Below, in pieces: positions 8,655 through 17,733 of a stretch of DNA of 64,000 bases. Made by a program: the position numbers and the translations under genes. The stretch spans positions 1-64,000 of the forward strand of contig JAUILP010000007.1 in NCBI GenBank assembly GCA_030432875.1, read 5' to 3'. Source of the DNA: Oligoflexia bacterium (GTDB lineage Bacteria; Bdellovibrionota_B; Oligoflexia; Oligoflexales; JAGOVF01). Numbering within the stretch: the stretch's first letter is position 1; the number at the start of each line of letters is the position of its first letter. The notes below the pieces were generated by a model that worked only from the letters and a program-made list of their open reading frames with translations, was not told where the DNA came from and made no database searches.

Positions 8655-9719
8655 TTAAAAGAATTTACTAACGCCGCATTGTACCGATAGGGTGGCCAAA
8701 TTTAAATGTTCATTATCGCTATAACTTGCAACAGTCAAACCAAAGCGCTTGTATGTTGCCACATTAGCGATATCCACTTTGGTGACTTGCTGAAATAGAC
8801 TCAAATCGATACTGGCATCTGATGTTATCTGATACTCTGCCCCAGCTTTTAACGCATACTGCTGAACTTTTGTGCCGCTTAGCGTCGTGGCGGTGCCAAT
8901 ATTTCCAGGATAGTATTTAAACTGAGACCAAAGAGCATAACTTCCTAAAAAGGTGAAGCGCAGCGGTATGCGTTTATTTTCCACAGAAGCTCTTAATACC
9001 GGGGAAATAGCATCATTAAAATGGCCTGTGGATACGTTCATATAACGTGATCTTCCCAGGTTTAGTCCTAGGCCAAGACTTGGAATCACGGAGGCAAAGG
9101 AGTGCTGCCATTCGCGGTCAATATTGAAGTTTAAGTCCGTACTGCTGTAGGAAGAATGAGCTGTATCTGGGTTGCCGCGATAATTTGTGAGGTAAAGATA
9201 ATCAAAGCCGCTAGAAAATTTGTAGTCTTGATTGAGCTTGTAGTGGTAAATCGCCGTTACATCGAGCGGGATAGAGCTATGCTGGCTGCTGACTGATCCC
9301 ACCACGGAACCATCAGCCCGTCCATTTTCTTCCAAATAGAGATTTTGGGGTGTTTGCACATCAGGAAAGGTCGCGAGCCCGGAGGCAAAGCGAAACTGCC
9401 AGTAGATTTTTTTTTGTTTGGGTCTAAAAATATTTGCGCTATTCACTGAGGCCGTTAGCGGGGGGAGGTTGTCCCGCACACCTGCGGTTGATGGTGCTTT
9501 ATGGCGTTTTTCAGTTTGGAGGTTAGAAGTGTTTTCAACCTCAGTTCGATTGTTTTCTACAGGAGTGTTTTGTGAGAGCAAGACGGATTTGGCCGAAGAC
9601 CTCGTTTTCCTCGGTTTTTGTTTTTTGGTGGCAGTTTGTCCCGCCAACAGATCCAGCGAGTATAGGCCACAAAGACTTAGAAGCAGCAGAGGAAAAACAT
9701 TTTTACATTTTTTATTCAT
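8655..9719 (-). CDS. probable outer-membrane beta-barrel protein
   Basis: This 354-residue product has a Sec signal peptide (MNKKCKN then a Leu-rich core to LLAG), a 70-residue basic and polar linker, and a body of alternating hydrophobic and polar residues ending in Phe-Phe, as in barrels recognised by BamA. The ATG at 9719 is preferred over one at 9746 because the signal peptide starts there. No specific family was recognised. It sits between bamD and murJ on the same strand. Transport or structural roles are both possible. Confidence 0.65.
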   Translation of the reverse strand: MNKKCKNVFPLLLLSLCGLYSLDLLAGQTATKKQKPRKTRSSAKSVLLSQNTPVENNRTEVENTSNLQTEKRHKAPSTAGVRDNLPPLTASVNSANIFRPKQKKIYWQFRFASGLATFPDVQTPQNLYLEENGRADGSVVGSVSSQHSSIPLDVTAIYHYKLNQDYKFSSGFDYLYLTNYRGNPDTAHSSYSSTDLNFNIDREWQHSFASVIPSLGLGLNLGRSRYMNVSTGHFNDAISPVLRASVENKRIPLRFTFLGSYALWSQFKYYPGNIGTATTLSGTKVQQYALKAGAEYQITSDASIDLSLFQQVTKVDIANVATYKRFGLTVASYSDNEHLNLATLSVQCGVSKFF

Positions 9720-9800
9720 AAAAACTTCTTTTTTTAAAATTTCCATTAAAATAATAAAAAAACATTAAAAAATCAAGTTTATTTTAATAAAATATATAAA

Positions 9801-10568
9801 CTACTTAAATTCTTCTGCTTTCTTTTTAAACTCAACACTCAGTGCTTGCAGTTTTTCTGGGGTTAGGTCACGGTAATAAAAATTCTTGTCACTTTCGGGG
9901 TCTTTGCTTTTTCCCTTAGCCAGCATTTCAAAGGCTTTAGCGGTCATCAACGCAGCTTCATAGTTAAGTGCCTTAAATTCTGGGAATTTTTTCATTAGTT
10001 TTACATAGCGATAGGCGCACGCATGGTAAATTTCCATTTTACAATAAAATTTGGCAATAAACTGGTAGGTCTTCGAAAGGCGATCCTTTCCTTCGATTAT
10101 TTTTTTCTGTGCATCTGGAGCTAAAGGACTGTCTTTTTTTTGCTGAAGCATATCTTCCCATGCTTTAATAGCACTATAGGTAAAATCTTGGTCGCGATCT
10201 GGGGTGTCTGGGGCTTCCTGCCAATATGACAAACCAACCCGGTACATGGCATAATCAAGTTTAGGGTGAAGTGGGTGCAACTTGACGAACTGCTCATAAG
10301 AAGTTGCGGCCTCAATAAACTGACTCAGTTCAAATTCGCTATCAGCTATGAGCAGGTCTGCTTCAGCGGCGTATTGGCTGTAGGGAAACCGGGCTTTAAA
10401 TTCTCTAAATTTTTGTATGGCAAGATCATAAGATTCGTCGTCAAAATACTCCTTTGCGTTGACATAAGCGGCTTTTGGATCGGTGGGATCAACATCATCT
10501 TTAGTGCACGAAAGGAAGGAAATAACCAGCAGCGGTAAAAAAAACATTATTTTAGCATTTGTTTTCAT
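9801..10568 (-). CDS. bamD: outer-membrane assembly lipoprotein BamD
   Basis: The 255-residue lipoprotein matches BamD, the essential TPR scaffold of the BAM complex that inserts beta-barrels into the outer membrane. The lipobox ends at Cys21 (ISFLSC). TPR-like helices follow: AKEYFDDESYDLAIQKFREF, then FPYSQYAAEADLLIADSEF, YEQFVKLHPLHPKLDYAMYR and a block ending RYVKLMKKFPEF. The start is set at 10568 because the ATG at 10598 would add ten residues before the signal peptide. The C-terminal part is Lys-rich and ends in a helix. Confidence 0.88.
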   Translation of the reverse strand: MKTNAKIMFFLPLLVISFLSCTKDDVDPTDPKAAYVNAKEYFDDESYDLAIQKFREFKARFPYSQYAAEADLLIADSEFELSQFIEAATSYEQFVKLHPLHPKLDYAMYRVGLSYWQEAPDTPDRDQDFTYSAIKAWEDMLQQKKDSPLAPDAQKKIIEGKDRLSKTYQFIAKFYCKMEIYHACAYRYVKLMKKFPEFKALNYEAALMTAKAFEMLAKGKSKDPESDKNFYYRDLTPEKLQALSVEFKKKAEEFK

Positions 10569-10757
10569 AGTGTTATCTATAATTTGTGTAAGGTGCATAA
10601 ATTTTTCTTTCAGTGTTCCGATATATTATTAGTTGGCAAGCTACGGCAAAATGAGATATGGCTCAATAAAAAATATTCCTGAAATCGATTATCAGATAAT
10701 TTAGGTGTTATTTAACAATAAAACAGCAACTTTTTTTATTTAATATAAAGATGAAGA

Positions 10758-11774
10758 ATGCCCAAGCACCTTCAAAAGCTTAAACGCAGCAATCCCCTAT
10801 ATGAAAGTAGCATATATGTTGGGATTATTGCCTTTATCATTTCTTTACTCTTTCATTTTGTTTCCTTAGAGAGGGTATCCTCACTCCCAAGTCCAGGGAT
10901 TAAGGCAAATCGTAAAAACCTGGTCAAAAATCAGGTAAAAATACGCCTTGCAGACAAAAGAACACACAAGCGTTTAGAAAAAACCGAGGATCAGCAAGAC
11001 TCTGATGAAGATAAACAGATTGTTGAAACACCGCAGGCAAAAACTGAAAAACCCAAAGACGCAAAAGCTCTGGGAGTAGAAGATCATATTGCTAAGGAAG
11101 AAACACGCATAGATCCCAAATTTAACCAAAAAAAAGGTTTAGATGCGGGTGAAGGGGGAGCGGATAAGGTTAGTAAAAAAAGTGACCAGGTCCCTCAAAT
11201 AACAGTGCCTAAAAAGACAGAAATTGCGCAAAAAAATGATGCGAATCCCGGCAAAAAGACGGCACAAAAGCCCCGAATCAGTATTACCGATACGGGTAAC
11301 CTGTCATTTTCAGAAAAGCCAAGCGCCCAGAACCGCAAATCACGCAATGATTATGAAAAACTGCTCAATACAGCTTACAATCAACTTGAAGATCAGGTCA
11401 GTGCGGGCTATCAAGAATATTTGGATGAGAGTTACAAAGTCGGGAATCATATAGATATAAATACTACGAGTTACCGCTACATCGGTTACTTTTCAAGCCT
11501 ACGAAAAGCCATAGAGCTTGTGTGGAATTATCCTTCTGAAGCATCTATGCGCGGCATGCAAGGTAAGGTTACCCTAGAGTTTCGTATTAATCTGGATGGC
11601 AGTGCGACAAAAATTAGGGTTTTAAAATCTTCTGGCTATTCTATTCTTGATACCGCTATTGTCGATGCCATAAGAGTCGCTTCTCCTTTTTCGCCCCTAC
11701 CAAGTGGGATCGCCACTCAGCCACTTTATGTAAAAGGCAGTTTTATCTACCAGCTTCAGGCCATGGCACATTGA
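10758..11774 (+). CDS. TonB-family energy transducer
   Basis: The 338-residue protein has one N-terminal membrane helix (17-36), a long Lys/Glu/Gln/Pro-rich periplasmic spacer (40-230) and a C-terminal TonB domain (about 250-332). The domain shows the characteristic pattern VWNYPSEA, GKVTLEFRINLDGS, KSSGYSILD and ASPFSPLP. TonB-like proteins transmit proton-motive force from ExbBD-type motors to outer-membrane receptors. No exbB or exbD lies in the window, although the MotAB-type pair near 61 kb belongs to the same motor superfamily. It is divergent from bamD and followed by a lytic transglycosylase. Confidence 0.85.
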   Translation: MPKHLQKLKRSNPLYESSIYVGIIAFIISLLFHFVSLERVSSLPSPGIKANRKNLVKNQVKIRLADKRTHKRLEKTEDQQDSDEDKQIVETPQAKTEKPKDAKALGVEDHIAKEETRIDPKFNQKKGLDAGEGGADKVSKKSDQVPQITVPKKTEIAQKNDANPGKKTAQKPRISITDTGNLSFSEKPSAQNRKSRNDYEKLLNTAYNQLEDQVSAGYQEYLDESYKVGNHIDINTTSYRYIGYFSSLRKAIELVWNYPSEASMRGMQGKVTLEFRINLDGSATKIRVLKSSGYSILDTAIVDAIRVASPFSPLPSGIATQPLYVKGSFIYQLQAMAH

Positions 11775-11939
11775 TCTTACCTCAAATCTACATTATTTTT
11801 ATAGCCTGCAGCCTCTTAAATAAGCTCTTGCAACCATTTGATTTTAATCTGATTTTATAATTACCCATTGCTCATGGACCTTTGAAAAATTAGACTAAAC
11901 TCTTTTGCCTTTATTCCCAATCTTTAAGGAACATGCGAT

Positions 11940-13004
11940 TTGTCTAATAAAACCCGCCGAATAAATGCCTTTGTTTCTCTGTCTTTTTTAACCCTTGGGT
12001 GTCTTCCAATTCGATCATCCCAAAACATGAGCGAAATAATCGGCTCATCTCATTATTCTATGTCAGAGGATTTTGACCTTTTTATGCTAGAAAAGACTCA
12101 GGAGGCGCCTCTTGGAAACCAGTCAACAGCATTAGTGACTGAAGCAAGGATGTCCTCGGAAAATAGCGACCAGTCGCTTGTGCGCCAGATTGATTTGGTG
12201 CTAGACAACGAATCTGCAGTCCCGCTTCCCATAAATGAAGCCGTACAAAAATGGATTGATTTTTTTCAGTTTAAGCATGGTAGCAACTTTCAAGCGTGGC
12301 TTGATCGCGGCAATGCTTACCGCCCGATGATTCTAAGAACCCTGCAAAAATATGACCTACCAGAAGAACTCATTCATTTAGCGATGATTGAGTCTGGTTT
12401 TAGTTATAATGCCCGAAGCTATCGCCGTGCGACGGGGATGTGGCAACTAATGAGGGGAACGGCGCGGCGCTATGGACTTGTGGTTAACAAATGGTTAGAT
12501 GAAAGACGTGACCCCCAGCTTGCGACGGAGGCTGCTTGCAAGTTACTAAGTAACCTATACCAGGAGTTTGGCGACTGGCACCTGAGTTTAGCAGCATACA
12601 ATGCTGGCGATGGTAAAGTTCGTAATGCCATAAGAAAGACTGGTACCAGGGATTACTGGGAAATCATCAACACTAAAGCTCTGCGCAGAGAAACCCGGGA
12701 ATTCGTGCCGAAATTTATTGCAGCGACTCTTATTAGTCAAAACCCAGAACAATATGGTTTTAGGTCTGATCAACTGGGAGCCACACCATTACCAGATCAT
12801 AAACTATTCATTGACCGTAAAGTCACGCTTCCCTCCCTGGCAAAATCCCTAAAGATCAGCGTAGCTACCTTAAAAATTTGGAATCCCGCTATTAGAAAAA
12901 GCACTCTCTATGGGACGAAAAAGAAACCCATTGCTTTGCGCGTAGAAAGTCATATCGTAGCTGAATGTGACGCAGCATTTTGCCGCAACGAAAATATTAT
13001 GTGA
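11940..13004 (+). CDS. MltD-like lytic transglycosylase lipoprotein
   Basis: The 354-residue product is a family 1 (SLT-type) lytic transglycosylase that cleaves peptidoglycan between MurNAc and GlcNAc. The catalytic Glu is residue 151 (LAMIESGFSYNA). ATGMWQLM and LSLAAYNAGDGKV are the other family motifs. A LysM-like segment near 285-340 (LPSLAKSLKISVATLKIWNP) probably binds glycan. The N-terminus has a signal peptide with a plausible lipidation Cys21. The start is TTG at 11940, preceded by TAAGGA at 11925-11930; the ATG at 11933 is out of frame and stops after four codons. Confidence 0.88.
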   Translation: MSNKTRRINAFVSLSFLTLGCLPIRSSQNMSEIIGSSHYSMSEDFDLFMLEKTQEAPLGNQSTALVTEARMSSENSDQSLVRQIDLVLDNESAVPLPINEAVQKWIDFFQFKHGSNFQAWLDRGNAYRPMILRTLQKYDLPEELIHLAMIESGFSYNARSYRRATGMWQLMRGTARRYGLVVNKWLDERRDPQLATEAACKLLSNLYQEFGDWHLSLAAYNAGDGKVRNAIRKTGTRDYWEIINTKALRRETREFVPKFIAATLISQNPEQYGFRSDQLGATPLPDHKLFIDRKVTLPSLAKSLKISVATLKIWNPAIRKSTLYGTKKKPIALRVESHIVAECDAAFCRNENIM

Positions 13005-13039
13005 TAGAATCGACTTCTTCATGTAAAAAAGGCTCTCAA

Positions 13040-14194
13040 ATGTCTCAAATATTTGTAACTCCGCGTCTATTTACACCAGGCCCCACTCCAGTTCCCTATG
13101 CGACTAAAGCGAGTATTTTGCATCATGATCTCTACCATCGTGGCAAAGAATTTGCACAAATTTTAGAGGAAACCAGGCAGTGGCTTGCCCCCATATTCGG
13201 GACTCCTGAGCCCCCTCTCATTTTGACTTCTTCGGGAACTGGGGCAATGGAAGCCTCTATCACCAATTTTACTGACATTGGCGAGGAAGTCCTGGTTGTA
13301 AAAGGCGGGAAATTTGGTGAGCGCTGGCTCAAATTAGCCGAGGCCTTTGGACTTACGGCACGGGTACTCGATATCCCTTGGGGACATAAACCAAAGAGCG
13401 AAGAAATCCTGGCTGTACTGGTAAAGTTTCCGGCCATAAAACATATTTTCATTCAGGCGCATGAGAGTTCGACGGGAACCTATTATGACCTAGAAAATTT
13501 GCTTCCCAAAATCCGCCAAACCTTTCAGGGCTTCATTTTTATCGATGCTATTTCGTCGCTACTCGCGCATCCCATGAAAATGGAAGAGTGGCAAATTGAT
13601 GTGGTCGTAGCAGGAAGTCAAAAAGGTTTTTCAATTCCTCCGGGCCTATCTTTTATTGCTGCTTCCCCTAGAGCCTGGAATTTTACCACAGAGCGCTCCG
13701 CCTTCTATTTTGATCTTAAACGAGAACGCAGGGAGCAGAGGCAAGGGCAAACGGCCTGGACTCCGGCGACGAGTCTTGTGGAACAACTGCACTTTAACCT
13801 AGCTCTTCTTGTTCAGCAGGGAGGAGTTGAGCGTATCCTTGCCCATCATGCGCATGTTGCCCAAAGTGTACGCCACGCTTCACAAAACTTAAATTTAGCC
13901 CTGTTTTCTCAGGCACCCTCAAATAGTTTGACAGCACTTGCGCTTCCCGAGCATCTCCCTGCTAGCCGTATTACGGGTTATTTACGCCAAAATTTTTCTA
14001 TGAATTTTGCGGCGGGCCAAGACCATTTCAAAGAAAAAATCCTCCGTTTTGCCCATCTTGGGTTTGTGGATATATTTTCCATAATTTCCGGTTTTTCTGC
14101 GTTAGAAATGGCGCTGAAGGCGGAAGGGCATGAATTTGAATTTGGTGAAGGCACGAAGCAGCTCATGTGCAGCTTAACGAGTTCTATGAGTTGA
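13040..14194 (+). CDS. class V aminotransferase
   Basis: The 384-residue enzyme belongs to the PLP-dependent alanine-glyoxylate / serine-pyruvate aminotransferase group. It starts with the family motif LFTPGPTPVP, has SSGTGAMEA binding the cofactor phosphate, FIDAISS for the pyridine nitrogen Asp, and the Schiff-base lysine K195 in AGSQKGFSIPPG. The ATG at 13040 with AAAGG upstream fits the family start; an upstream in-frame start at 12980 would overlap the end of the transglycosylase gene. The exact substrate (alanine, serine or another amino donor) cannot be read from sequence alone. Confidence 0.88.
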   Translation: MSQIFVTPRLFTPGPTPVPYATKASILHHDLYHRGKEFAQILEETRQWLAPIFGTPEPPLILTSSGTGAMEASITNFTDIGEEVLVVKGGKFGERWLKLAEAFGLTARVLDIPWGHKPKSEEILAVLVKFPAIKHIFIQAHESSTGTYYDLENLLPKIRQTFQGFIFIDAISSLLAHPMKMEEWQIDVVVAGSQKGFSIPPGLSFIAASPRAWNFTTERSAFYFDLKRERREQRQGQTAWTPATSLVEQLHFNLALLVQQGGVERILAHHAHVAQSVRHASQNLNLALFSQAPSNSLTALALPEHLPASRITGYLRQNFSMNFAAGQDHFKEKILRFAHLGFVDIFSIISGFSALEMALKAEGHEFEFGEGTKQLMCSLTSSMS

Positions 14195-14399
14195 ACCCTA
14201 TCACACTTCCTAAGTTTTATGCGTAGTTTAAATATAAAAATTCTTGGCAAACATTCATATTGTCAAGAGGTCCAGGGGTTGCTAATCTACTTGCACAACT
14301 AAATTTCTCTGGAGTCGTTTTCCTTCAAAAAAATTTTTTTTGTTATTCTTTTTTCAGAATATTTTCAAGACCTATTATTATACATGAGGAGGGTCCACA

Positions 14400-15191
14400 A
14401 TGAAGATTTTAGTTCTACTTAAAGAAACCCCGGATACAGAAACCAAGATCAAAATTTCAGGCGACAAGATGAGCTTTGATGAGACAGGGTACAAATATAT
14501 CATCAGCCCCTATGATGAATATGCCATTGAGGAAGCTCTTAAACTCAAAGACAAAGATGCTGGTACTGAAGTCGTAGTCTGTACTTTTGGTCCAGAAACT
14601 GCGAAAGAACGCATGATAAAGGCTCTGGCGATGGGTGCTGATCGAGGTATTCTTGTGAGCAATAAAGGCTGCGAACGCGCAGATTCTGTTGCCGTTGCTA
14701 AGCTCCTCGCCGCCGTCATCAAAGCAGAAAACCCTGATTTGGTCTTTGGTGGCAAACAAGCTATCGATAAAGATGACAGCCAAACGATTAGCATGACAGC
14801 AGAGTTTCTTGACTGGCCTCATATCAACGTGGCAACTAAGTTTACCTTAGAAGGAAAGCGCGCTCTTGTCGAAAGATCCGTTGAAGGCGGTCAAGTCGAA
14901 GTTTATGACGTGGCGCTGCCTTTTATTCTTGGTGCAGATAAAACAATTAACAGCCCGCGCTATGCTTCACTTCCAGGTATTATGAAAGCTAAAAAGAAGC
15001 CCCTAGATATCAAATCACCCAGTGACTTTGGTCATGCCCCCGATACGATGATGGCTAATTCTACAGTAACCGCTGCTAGTTTTGATTATCCGCCAGCTAA
15101 GCCACCCGGAAAAATCTTTAAAGGTGAAGATGTCGCGGTTATGGTAGGCAAAGTAGCAAAACTCCTAAGAGACGAAGCTAAAGTTATTTAA
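14400..15191 (+). CDS. etfB: electron transfer flavoprotein beta subunit
   Basis: The 263-residue product is EtfB, which binds AMP and with EtfA passes electrons from acyl-CoA and other dehydrogenases to ETF-ubiquinone oxidoreductase. The N-terminus MKILVLLKETPDTETKI, the block SPYDEYAIEEALKLKD and the recognition-loop region with GKQAIDKDDSQ are diagnostic. GAGGAGGG lies 8 bases before the ATG. The etfA gene follows after 30 bases, so they form an operon. The ETF here is likely part of fatty acid or amino acid oxidation, but no dehydrogenase gene is adjacent. Confidence 0.96.
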   Translation: MKILVLLKETPDTETKIKISGDKMSFDETGYKYIISPYDEYAIEEALKLKDKDAGTEVVVCTFGPETAKERMIKALAMGADRGILVSNKGCERADSVAVAKLLAAVIKAENPDLVFGGKQAIDKDDSQTISMTAEFLDWPHINVATKFTLEGKRALVERSVEGGQVEVYDVALPFILGADKTINSPRYASLPGIMKAKKKPLDIKSPSDFGHAPDTMMANSTVTAASFDYPPAKPPGKIFKGEDVAVMVGKVAKLLRDEAKVI

Positions 15192-15221
15192 TGATAAAAA
15201 TATCAGGGAAGGACAAATATT

Positions 15222-16193
15222 ATGAAAGTTTTAGTCTATATAGATCAACGTGAAGGAAAAATCAAATCAATCGCATGGGAAGCTCTAACCCTAGCCCATA
15301 CCATGGCGGGATCTAGCGCTCAAGTTGCAGCAGTTTTGGTCGGTGACGCCGTCGGTGGTTCTGCAGGAGAGATAGCAGGTTGGGGAGCTGACGCCGTATT
15401 TGTGGCAGATCATGCCTCACTCAAAAATTTCAACGTCATGAGTTATGCAAAAGCAGTAGGAAGTGCTGTTGATACCTTTAAGCCTGATCTTATTATTGCC
15501 GGTGCGACCCCTATGGGGCGTGAGCTTCTGCCTAGGCTTGTCGCACGCTTTTCTGCTGGTATCTTGACTGATGTCACAAGTTTAAAAGCTTCTGGGGATA
15601 AATTATCTGCCACCAAGCCGATGTACTCCGGAAAGTGCATCGGAAACATGGAGATGAAAAAAGGAAAACTCAATATTGTCTCTATTCGTCCGAATGTTTT
15701 CGCTGCGAAAAAATGCGGTGAGGGAAGTGCGAGCGTTCAGAGTATTGCCGCAGATGGTTTTGCTGATGAGCGTTTAAAAACAGTAGAAATTCGCAAAGGT
15801 AAGAGCGAACGCCCTGACCTAACTGAAGCCAGTGTCATCGTTTCTGGTGGTCGTTCAGTAGGAAGTGCTGATAATTTTAAAATAATTTTTGAATGCGCTG
15901 ACGCTATTGGCGCTACCGTTGGTGCTTCACGCGCTGCGGTAGATGCAGGATATGCTACTCATGATATGCAGGTCGGGCAAACCGGAAAAACAGTCAACCC
16001 CAACCTTTATATTGCCTGTGGCATAAGCGGTGCTATTCAGCATATGGCCGGAATGCGCTCGTCAAAAGTCATCGTCGCTATCAACACCGATCCTGAAGCA
16101 CCCATATTTACTATCGCTGACTATGGTATTGTTGCTGACCTGTTTGAAGCTGTGCCAAAACTCACCGAAGAGTTTAAGAAAATGATGGGATAA
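15222..16193 (+). CDS. etfA: electron transfer flavoprotein alpha subunit
   Basis: The 323-residue product is EtfA, the FAD-binding partner of EtfB. The C-terminal FAD domain has the signature GATVGASRAAVDAGY and VGQTGKTVNPNLYIACGISG, and NTDPEAPIF near the end. The N-terminal half matches the alpha/beta fold shared with EtfB. The length is normal and nothing is missing. It is followed by two hairpins that probably end the etfBA transcript. Confidence 0.97.
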   Translation: MKVLVYIDQREGKIKSIAWEALTLAHTMAGSSAQVAAVLVGDAVGGSAGEIAGWGADAVFVADHASLKNFNVMSYAKAVGSAVDTFKPDLIIAGATPMGRELLPRLVARFSAGILTDVTSLKASGDKLSATKPMYSGKCIGNMEMKKGKLNIVSIRPNVFAAKKCGEGSASVQSIAADGFADERLKTVEIRKGKSERPDLTEASVIVSGGRSVGSADNFKIIFECADAIGATVGASRAAVDAGYATHDMQVGQTGKTVNPNLYIACGISGAIQHMAGMRSSKVIVAINTDPEAPIFTIADYGIVADLFEAVPKLTEEFKKMMG

Positions 16194-16211
16194 GAGCGCT
16201 TGATTTTAGAT

Positions 16212-16242
16212 GTCTCGTGATAGGGTCTTTGCCCCACGAGAC
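16212..16242 (+). terminator. hairpin after etfA
   Basis: GTCTCGTG (16212-16219) pairs with CACGAGAC (16235-16242), and inner GGG/CCC lengthens the stem. There is no clear T-run, so it may act with the stronger hairpin downstream. Confidence 0.5.
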
Positions 16243-16285
16243 TTATTCGACTTTGTTCAATTGAAAAATATTTAGGACCCGTACC

Positions 16286-16313
16286 AAGGCTTTTTTGTCC
16301 GCAAAAAAGCCTT
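16286..16313 (+). terminator. intrinsic terminator between etfA and the ClC gene
   Basis: AAGGCTTTTTTG (16286-16297) and CAAAAAAGCCTT (16302-16313) are perfect 12-bp arms with a TCCG loop, followed by TTCTC. The stem end is AT-rich with a T stretch in the 3' arm flank, consistent with rho-independent termination of etfBA. Confidence 0.65.
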
Positions 16314-16349
16314 TTCTCATAGACCTCATCCTCCGCTTTTAAGGAACAC

Positions 16350-17720
16350 ATGCATATGACTGCGGCAGGCAATCATTCTGTTCTTAAAAAATTTTTTGCC
16401 CAAAAAATGTCACACCCAAACTTCAAGATAGCGCTGCATCTCATCTTGGTGTCGGCTCCTATTGGCTTTTTAGTGGGTGCAGCGATTGCTGGATATGATT
16501 ATGTCGTAAATACATTTCTTTGGGAAAATTTCACCCTAAATTTTGCGCCTGAGTGGTTATGTGTATTGCCTTTGGTGGGGATGCTTCTCACCGGTATTAT
16601 TCTAAAAATTTTCGGTGTTCCTAGTTCTGCTATGGCAGATGAAATTGTGCAGGCCTATCACAACCCAGAGCAGGGACTGAATTACAAACGGGTGTTACCC
16701 AAGCTTTCGGCCTCAGTTGCGACCATGGGTTTTGGTTGCAGTGCTGGGATGGAAGGGGCGTGCAAATGGCTTGGTGGTGCTATATCAGCTTTCAGCCAAA
16801 GTATTTTAAACCGCTTTCCCATTTTAAAACCATGGCATGGCCGTGTTGAAATCACTATGTTAGCAGGAGCTGCGGCAGGTATTAGCGCAATTTTTAGAGC
16901 GCCGCTCACGGGTGCCATTATGGGAATTGAGTCACCTTATAAAAAGGATTTAGCCCATGAGGCTCTTTTGCATGGACTTGTTGCTTCCGCGATAAGCTAT
17001 GTCACCTTTGTTTTTTTGCGCAATGCTACGCCGTATTTTCCGATTAAATTTTCCTATACAATAAATCTCCGTGATTTGATTTATTGCGTATTTGTGGGCA
17101 TTCTTGCGGGACTTTTTTCGCATCTTTTTTTATGGGTGCTCAGTTTATGTAAAAAAATGTCCGCAGCGACAAAACATATTTTTCTCTTACATCATGCTAT
17201 TGGTGGTATATTGTTGTCGCTCATTGCCTACGGAATGCTGGGGTTTTTGGGCGAGGCGACGACGCTACACTCAGGACTTGCGGTTTCAAATATTCTGCTT
17301 GCGGGTGGCTATAGCGCTCAAATGTGTATCGCGCTTTTATTTATGAAGCTTTTTGCCACCGCAATCACATTTGGGATGGGCGGTGTGGGCGGTTTTTTTG
17401 TTCCATCGGCGACCATCGGTGCGGCTCTCGGCGCGGTATGTGATATTTATTTCCACCCCAGTCAACCTGGATTATTTACGCTTATTGGTATCGCCGCATT
17501 TACTGGCGCTAGTTATAACAGTCTCCTTTTTTCCGCCGTTTTTATTGCCGAGGCTTCAGGTAATCCCGCACTGGTTGTTCCTGGTCTTATCGCCTCTAGT
17601 ATCGCGTATTTAGTCAGTGCAGGCGTTTCTAATTCGCCCTCACAAAGGTGGCGAAGAACAGATGTTTTTAATGTAACGCCTCCTGAGAATATCCCGCTAA
17701 AAGTAAACAGTATTGTGTAA
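16350..17720 (+). CDS. ClC-family chloride channel or antiporter
   Basis: The 456-residue polytopic protein is a ClC-family anion transporter. The third signature is intact (GGVGGFFVPSATIGAALG), and GAAAGISAIFRAPLTGAIMG is typical. The second signature, usually G(K/R)EGP, reads GMEGA here, keeping the gating Glu but losing the Pro. The first signature (GSGIP) is not clear; FGVPSSAM lies in that position. No C-terminal CBS domains are present. AAGGA lies just upstream of two in-frame ATGs (16350 and 16356); spacing favours the second slightly. The MFS gene follows 13 bases later. Confidence 0.85.
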   Translation: MHMTAAGNHSVLKKFFAQKMSHPNFKIALHLILVSAPIGFLVGAAIAGYDYVVNTFLWENFTLNFAPEWLCVLPLVGMLLTGIILKIFGVPSSAMADEIVQAYHNPEQGLNYKRVLPKLSASVATMGFGCSAGMEGACKWLGGAISAFSQSILNRFPILKPWHGRVEITMLAGAAAGISAIFRAPLTGAIMGIESPYKKDLAHEALLHGLVASAISYVTFVFLRNATPYFPIKFSYTINLRDLIYCVFVGILAGLFSHLFLWVLSLCKKMSAATKHIFLLHHAIGGILLSLIAYGMLGFLGEATTLHSGLAVSNILLAGGYSAQMCIALLFMKLFATAITFGMGGVGGFFVPSATIGAALGAVCDIYFHPSQPGLFTLIGIAAFTGASYNSLLFSAVFIAEASGNPALVVPGLIASSIAYLVSAGVSNSPSQRWRRTDVFNVTPPENIPLKVNSIV

Positions 17721-17733
17721 GGCCGAGTTTTTT

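Noticed and set aside
12980-13040. Longer start for the class V aminotransferase
   Set aside because: It overlaps the lytic transglycosylase end; the family N-terminus begins at the ATG at 13040, which has AAAGG upstream.
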